From JBAXTE01 sp038240835 (GTDB lineage Bacteria > Bacteroidota > Bacteroidia > Bacteroidales > WCHB1-69), in contig JBBRGJ010000116.1 in the NCBI GenBank assembly GCA_038240835.1, positions 1 through 10,352 on the forward strand: a DNA stretch of 10,352 nt. The letters run 5' to 3'. The position numbers and the translations under genes are program-made. The notes beneath the pieces were generated by a model that worked only from the letters and a program-made list of their open reading frames with translations, ran no database searches and was not told the origin of the DNA. Of the stretch, positions 7,438-10,352 are shown piece by piece; positions within the stretch are counted from its first letter, which is position 1; every line of letters begins with the position of its first letter.

Positions 7438-7624
7438 AAAATGAAAAAAAAATGACTCCACCTCTCCTATTTTTGACAATTGAAAACAATTATCCTAGAT
7501 GATCGGAACAGATTAAGTGATATTGCTTCCATAAAATGCTGCGTATGTATCTTGTCCAAGCCCACAGGTCTTTCAGTTCCGCCTAAAAAGCCTAATCTAA
7601 TATGACCTGTCCTTGTTTACGAGA
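7438..7624. other. Convergent intergenic region with coding-like composition
   Basis: The 187 bp between the two converging stop codons contain no strong terminator. A weak AT-only hairpin (AATTG-AAAA-CAATT, 7478-7491) lies after the SDR gene. Bases 7501-7600 are about 41% G+C by hand count, richer than the other intergenic stretches here, which suggests decayed coding DNA or a structured RNA. CGGAAC (7504-7509) and GTTCCG (7576-7581) could close a 78-nt structure. See also the possible relic at 7490-7582. Confidence 0.4.
7490..7582 (-). pseudogene. Possible relic of a group II intron maturase C-terminus
   Basis: This is a 30-codon open stretch on the minus strand, bounded by TAG (7583-7585) and TAA (7490-7492), with no start codon. 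It contains WAWTRYIRSILWKQ, which resembles the end of group II intron reverse transcriptase/maturases (W-x-R-x-R-x-R-x-x-x-W-K-Q). The residues after WKQ do not fit the family. No intron domain V is visible and there is no coding sequence around it to support the match. The similarity rests on my recall of the motif and on about 14 residues only, so chance is quite possible. Confidence 0.18.
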
Positions 7625-8350
7625 TTAATCTTCATTGCTCTCTTCTCTTTTTTTTCCTCTTTTTTCTGTATCATCCTTCTCTAATTTTCCCTCTAATACC
7701 AGCACGATTTCCCCTTTTATGTTTTGTGTTTGATAAAACTTAAGGAGATTTTCTAACGTGTCTCGCTGATAGGTTTCGTATATTTTTGATATTTCTCTCA
7801 CCACACAACCTCTGCGGTCGGGACCAAAAAACTCCATCGCTTGTTCTAAGGTTTTCACCAATCGGTGTGGCGATTCGTAAAAAGCGATGGTATATTCTAC
7901 TTGCGAAAGTTCTCTAAAAGCGGTTTGTCTGCCTTTTTTGTGAGGCAAAAAACCATAGAACAAAAACTTATCACAAGGCAACCCCGAGGCCACCAAAGCG
8001 GGGATTAACGCCGAAGGACCAGGCAAACATTCCACTTCAATTCCACGTTTGATGCACTCTCTGATAATCAAAAATCCAGGATCTGAGATTCCCGGAGTGC
8101 CTGCATCGGAAGTTAATCCAACGATGTTTGCATTTTCAATTTTCTCCATAAAACGCTCCAAACCCTTGTGCTCATTGTTCAAATGATATGCGGTCATCGG
8201 TTTGCTGATGTTCAGATGTCGAAGCAAATTGCCCGTGGTTCGAGTATCTTCGCACAGTATAAAATCCACTTCGGTGAGCATGCGCACAGCTCGTAGGGTA
8301 ATATCTTCTAAATTTCCAATGGGAGTAGGAATTACAATTAATTTTGCCAT
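7625..8350 (-). CDS. rsmI: 16S rRNA (cytidine(1402)-2'-O)-methyltransferase
   Basis: RsmI transfers a methyl group from S-adenosylmethionine to the 2'-hydroxyl of C1402 in the decoding centre of 16S rRNA. The 241-aa protein shows the tetrapyrrole methylase-like fold with all expected landmarks. These are PTPIGNLEDIT at 8-18, CEDTR at 33-37, LTSDAGTPGISDPG at 79-92, CLPGPSAL at 108-115, FYGFLP at 131-136, FYESPHRL at 157-164, REISKIYE at 185-192 and GEIVLVLEG at 213-221. The C-terminus is a short charged tail rich in Lys and Glu. It lacks the extra C-terminal domain that makes the E. coli enzyme about 286 aa, a common form in Bacteroidota. Its ATG is one base after the stop codon of the M28 peptidase gene, so the two are very likely co-transcribed and translationally coupled. 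Confidence 0.96.
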   Translation of the reverse strand: MAKLIVIPTPIGNLEDITLRAVRMLTEVDFILCEDTRTTGNLLRHLNISKPMTAYHLNNEHKGLERFMEKIENANIVGLTSDAGTPGISDPGFLIIRECIKRGIEVECLPGPSALIPALVASGLPCDKFLFYGFLPHKKGRQTAFRELSQVEYTIAFYESPHRLVKTLEQAMEFFGPDRRGCVVREISKIYETYQRDTLENLLKFYQTQNIKGEIVLVLEGKLEKDDTEKRGKKREESNED

Positions 8351-8351
8351 T

Positions 8352-9653
8352 TTATCGATAGGTGTTTACAAAGTTTGTAAGTAAATTAAACATGGAAACA
8401 TATCCTTTGAGTCCCAAATTCGCATTGTTGTCTTCGGGGTGATGATATGGTCCCGATTTTCCCATGCCATAAATAAAAACGGCAGGAACTCCAGCTTTGT
8501 GAAAAAAGTGATGATCACTGTTGGCAGCCTCACCCCTGATCACAATTTTTGGAAGATAATTATACTGTTTGTTCAGCGTATCCAATTGCTGAAATATATT
8601 CTTATTTGCCTCACCGTTTACCACCGCAATGCCGTTTTCGCCAGTGCCAACCATGTCTAAGTTTATCACCGCCTTAATCTTGGTCAATGGAAACTGTGGG
8701 TTTTCGGTGTAAAATTTTGAACCCAAAAGTCCAGCCTCTTCGCCTGTAAAAGCGATGAAAGCGATGGAGTAATAAGGACGGTTTTCGGGCAAACTGTAAT
8801 AGTGAGCCAAATCGAGCATGGTGGCTACTCCGCTAGCGTTGTCGTTAGCACCCGGGAAATAAGTAGATTCACCAAAAAGTCCTAAATGATCGTAATGCCC
8901 GCCAAAAACCAAAAAAGTATCTGCTTGGGCGGTTCCTTCGATGTAAAAAACAACATTGTTGGACGTGTATTTAGGAGTAAACGTTTGATCAATCGTAGCT
9001 GATATCTGTTTTGGATTCTTGTTGAAACTACTTTTCAACACCTTTATCACAGTATTATTGATGGGAGTTTTAGCCCACATTCCTTGTGCATCGGCTTTGT
9101 CTTTGACCAAAATAACACCCTTACAAGGAATCACCTCTTGGTAAGGAATTGAATTTACAATCTCCATCACCGTTTTGTATTTGCCAGATTTTCTCTTCTT
9201 CTCAGGAATTGTGGTAACATCGATCAGGATAAACTTATTGTAAAAATCGTTCTTTCTGATTAGTTTTTTTAATTTATCCACCGATTTTAGATGATTGACA
9301 GAAACCTCCACAACGTCGAAAAGACCTTCGCATCCTTTAGAAGAAGGAGCTATTTTATAATCGTAAAAAGGTTTTAGCAAAGAATCGTCAAACTTCACTT
9401 CCATCCGTTTAGGAAATGTGTTTATAGGAAAGGGAACTGGTTGCAAAGAGCCTTGACTAAACGCTTTTGCGTTGGTTTTTTTAAACTCATTTTGGATAAA
9501 TAGAGCTACTTTTTTATCGCCCTCGTTCACATATCCTCTGCCATAATAACCCGCAGAACTTAATGTATCGATCATAGAACGTACGTATATTGTATCTTGG
9601 GCTGATACTTTTACAAAGAGGAAAATCAGAAGAATAAGCGTGAGTCTTTTCAT
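8352..9653 (-). CDS. Secreted M28 family zinc metallopeptidase
   Basis: This is a 433-aa exported aminopeptidase-like enzyme. The N-terminus MKRLTLILLIFLFVKVSAQD is a type I signal peptide, likely cut after VSA (residue 18), so the protein acts in the periplasm or outside. The M28 core lies in the second half. It has GGHYDHLG at 251-258 (Zn ligand H253), GANDNASG at 268-275 (bridging D271), FTGEEAGLLGS at 302-312 (catalytic E305, ligand E306), NLDMVG at 331-336 (D333), ANSDHHFF at 377-384 and YHHPEDN at 403-409 (final His, probably H404). The set is complete, so it should bind two zinc ions and be active. Residues of about 60-235 before the core are a family-variable region that I cannot assign. 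The natural substrate is unknown. It is the first gene of a two-gene unit with rsmI. Confidence 0.93.
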   Translation of the reverse strand: MKRLTLILLIFLFVKVSAQDTIYVRSMIDTLSSAGYYGRGYVNEGDKKVALFIQNEFKKTNAKAFSQGSLQPVPFPINTFPKRMEVKFDDSLLKPFYDYKIAPSSKGCEGLFDVVEVSVNHLKSVDKLKKLIRKNDFYNKFILIDVTTIPEKKRKSGKYKTVMEIVNSIPYQEVIPCKGVILVKDKADAQGMWAKTPINNTVIKVLKSSFNKNPKQISATIDQTFTPKYTSNNVVFYIEGTAQADTFLVFGGHYDHLGLFGESTYFPGANDNASGVATMLDLAHYYSLPENRPYYSIAFIAFTGEEAGLLGSKFYTENPQFPLTKIKAVINLDMVGTGENGIAVVNGEANKNIFQQLDTLNKQYNYLPKIVIRGEAANSDHHFFHKAGVPAVFIYGMGKSGPYHHPEDNNANLGLKGYVSMFNLLTNFVNTYR

Positions 9654-9708
9654 AAGTATAACTGTATTTTTAAAAACAAATAATGTCCATTATTAAACTG
9701 TGTTAGTG

Positions 9709-9716
9709 CAAAAGTA
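9709..9716 (-). promoter_or_regulatory. Candidate -7 promoter element for the M28 peptidase-rsmI unit
   Basis: On the minus strand this reads TACTTTTG, identical to the element before the PLP-dependent lyase gene and matching TAnnTTTG. It lies 55 bp before the ATG at 9653, giving a leader of about 50 nt. The -33 position lacks a clear TTG. Confidence 0.55.
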
Positions 9717-9953
9717 ATAAATCTATTGATTCGATGTCCGTTAAAAATTGGCAAAATGATGGTTTTATGAAGTTGAAAGATGAAAAGAAGTGGATGAATC
9801 GAAGATGGTTTTCGAAAGCTTTCATTACTTAACATATTTTAAAAAACGTTTTTTTTTCTAAAAACTTATTTATACATTTGCTCCGAAATAAATAATAAGC
9901 CCATCAAATTACTATGATTTATACAATCTCACCAGTTTCAATAAATTTCATAC
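9717..9953. other. Intergenic region upstream of the peptidase gene
   Basis: This is AT-rich DNA with no convincing gene. TACATTTG at 9873-9880 matches the plus-strand -7 consensus. The only plus-strand frame behind it (ATG at 9914, 41 codons) runs through a terminator hairpin and a tandem repeat and looks non-coding. I see no further repeats or RNA genes here. Confidence 0.4.
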
Positions 9954-9988
9954 AAAAAAAGCCGGAAGGGCTTGCTCCCCAACCGACT
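9954..9988 (-). terminator. Rho-independent terminator (minus strand)
   Basis: On the minus strand, AGTCGG (9983-9988) pairs with CCGGCT (9960-9965). Inside are a UU/UU internal loop and a GGG-CCC helix with a GAGCAAG loop, followed directly by a run of seven T (9954-9960). It would end either a transcript from the transposase side or a short RNA started near 10025. There is no T run on the plus strand, so it is directional. Confidence 0.85.
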
Positions 9989-9995
9989 CTCTTTC

Positions 9996-10025
9996 TACAC
10001 ACTAAATTAGTATACACCAAATTAG
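9996..10025. repeat. Tandem direct repeat, 2 x 15 bp
   Basis: TACACACTAAATTAG (9996-10010) is followed directly by TATACACCAAATTAG (10011-10025), identical at 13 of 15 positions. The repeat lies between the candidate -7 box and the terminator hairpin, within the predicted small RNA. It could be a duplicated binding site or part of the RNA's structure. Confidence 0.75.
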
Positions 10026-10031
10026 ATTTTG

Positions 10032-10039
10032 CAAAGATA
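10032..10039 (-). promoter_or_regulatory. Candidate -7 element facing the tandem repeat and terminator
   Basis: On the minus strand this reads TATCTTTG, matching TAnnTTTG. The -33 position for it would fall at about 10057-10065, inside the predicted insertion-sequence end, and contains no TTG. If the IS boundary at 10056 is right, the insertion has cut this promoter off from its original -33 sequence. Confidence 0.35.
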
Positions 10040-10047
10040 TAAATTTT

Positions 10048-10055
10048 TTGGTATA
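10048..10055. repeat. Possible 8-bp target site duplication next to the IS end
   Basis: TTGGTATA directly abuts the proposed IS end at 10056. IS1595-family elements typically make 8-bp target duplications. The second copy would lie outside the window, so this is only a prediction from position. Confidence 0.25.
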
Positions 10056-10083
10056 GGCGCTTAGAGCGCACTCTGAAAACCCC
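10056..10083. mobile_element. Possible terminal inverted repeat of an IS1595-family element
   Basis: The stretch starts GGCGCTTAGAGCGC and ends TGAAAACCCC, is markedly more GC-rich than its surroundings, and lies 12 bp beyond the transposase stop codon, where the IS end is expected. It starts with GG and includes the small palindrome GCGCT-TAG-AGCGC (10057-10069). The matching end is outside the window, so the boundary is inferred. Confidence 0.4.
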
Positions 10084-10094
10084 TTTATTATTGA

Positions 10095-10352
10095 CTATTT
10101 AATATTTTGCACCATCTTTTTGAGGGTTACATTGAATATTGTCCCCATATATCCCCTCCGGTTGTATCTAAAATGAAATTCATCAAGATAACCCTGTAAG
10201 TGTTTTTTACTACAATGGTGGTGTATTCCCCTTAGCCATCCTTGTATGTTCATTATATGCAGATGAAGCTCTTTGAAATTTGAACCTTTTTTTGAAGGTG
10301 CTTGCGTAAGGAAAGGATAATCCTTTTTTAATGGCAAATAACCTCTCCATTT
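10095..10352 (-). CDS. IS1595/ISXO2-type transposase, C-terminal part (5' end outside the window)
   Basis: The frame is open from the window edge to the stop at 10095, giving the last 85 residues. No start codon is needed inside the window; the only candidate, TTG at 10335-10337, is internal. The visible part begins WRGYLPLKKDY, matching the region just after the second catalytic Asp of the ISXO2-like DDE domain (D-x-W-x-GY). HIMNIQGWLRGIHHH (visible residues 32-46) follows, with N35 at the third catalytic position, fitting the DDN type seen in part of the IS1595 family. SKKHLQGYLDEFHFRYNRR (48-66) is the family's most recognisable C-terminal signature. No frameshift or stop is visible in this part, so the element may be intact. 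The N-terminal zinc-ribbon and first Asp would lie to the right of the window. Confidence 0.88.
   Translation of the reverse strand, partial: KWRGYLPLKKDYPFLTQAPSKKGSNFKELHLHIMNIQGWLRGIHHHCSKKHLQGYLDEFHFRYNRRGYMGTIFNVTLKKMVQNIK

Larger units (their letters stand above)
9954..10025 (-). ncRNA. Possible small RNA of about 70 nt ending in an intrinsic terminator
   Basis: A TATCTTTG box at 10032-10039 (minus strand), a full match to the Bacteroidota -7 consensus, would start transcription near 10025. The strong terminator at 9954-9988 would end it after about 70 nt. The predicted RNA begins with a 15-nt tandem repeat and has no ORF on its own strand. No -33 TTG is present in the present sequence. 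I cannot name an RNA family for it. Alternatives are a leader or attenuator, or simply the 3' end of the transposase transcript. Confidence 0.35.

Noticed and set aside
7581..7597. Short direct repeat GCCTAA...GCCTAA before the rsmI stop-side
   Set aside because: Two six-base copies only, neither inverted nor extended; not a terminator and too short to call a repeat element.
8202..8660. Plus-strand open frames of 60-73 codons over rsmI and the M28 peptidase gene
   Set aside because: They lie opposite highly conserved motifs of the real genes and have no domain signature.
9650..9835. Minus-strand 61-codon frame ending at the start of the M28 peptidase gene
   Set aside because: It has no recognisable domain, overlaps the peptidase start and spans the candidate promoter at 9709-9716. 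It looks like intergenic AT-rich DNA.
9914..10039. Plus-strand 41-codon frame starting MIYTISPVSINF, behind a TACATTTG box at 9873-9880
   Set aside because: It reads through the antisense of a strong terminator hairpin and a 15-bp tandem repeat; the repeated KLVYTKL-like peptide is just the translated DNA repeat. Nothing suggests a real protein.
1..10352. CRISPR arrays, tRNA or rRNA genes, defence systems
   Set aside because: No regularly spaced repeats, no cloverleaf-like or rRNA sequence and no defence-associated protein domains were recognised anywhere in the window.

Overview
The window looks like chromosomal DNA from a low-GC member of the Bacteroidota, Flavobacteriia-like or a near relative. 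The evidence is the absence of Shine-Dalgarno sequences before start codons, repeated matches to the Bacteroidota -7 promoter element TAnnTTTG upstream of genes, AT-rich intergenic DNA, and protein types typical of that phylum. The exact genus cannot be read from this sequence alone.

Left end (1-1260): the start of a capsule or exopolysaccharide export operon on the minus strand. A short outer-membrane polysaccharide export lipoprotein (OPX/Wza type) is followed after 5 bp by the N-terminus of a Wzz/Wzc-type co-polymerase that runs off the window. A strong rho-independent terminator (1216-1249) separates this operon from the next minus-strand gene.

Centre-left (1272-4080): a PLP-dependent Cys/Met-metabolism lyase (minus) and a dihydrolipoamide dehydrogenase (plus) diverge from a 161-bp region that appears to hold one promoter for each. 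Centre (4103-7437): two plus-strand genes, a GT-C-like integral membrane glycosyltransferase candidate with a soluble C-terminal region, and an atypical SDR fused to a DUF2867-type domain that has its own well-formed promoter. Right (7625-9653): an M28 zinc peptidase and RsmI (16S rRNA 2'-O-methyltransferase) form a minus-strand pair separated by one base.

The convergent gap 7438-7624 is unusually GC-rich for an intergenic region and holds a short open frame that faintly resembles the end of a group II intron maturase. The right edge (about 9870-10352) is mobile-element territory. The 3' part of an IS1595/ISXO2-type transposase enters from the right, with a plausible IS end at 10056-10083. 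Next to it is a 15-bp tandem repeat followed by a well-formed intrinsic terminator, behind a possible -7 box, which together could encode a roughly 70-nt small RNA. Most of the window is ordinary housekeeping and envelope biology; the IS/small-RNA junction is the part most worth a second look.
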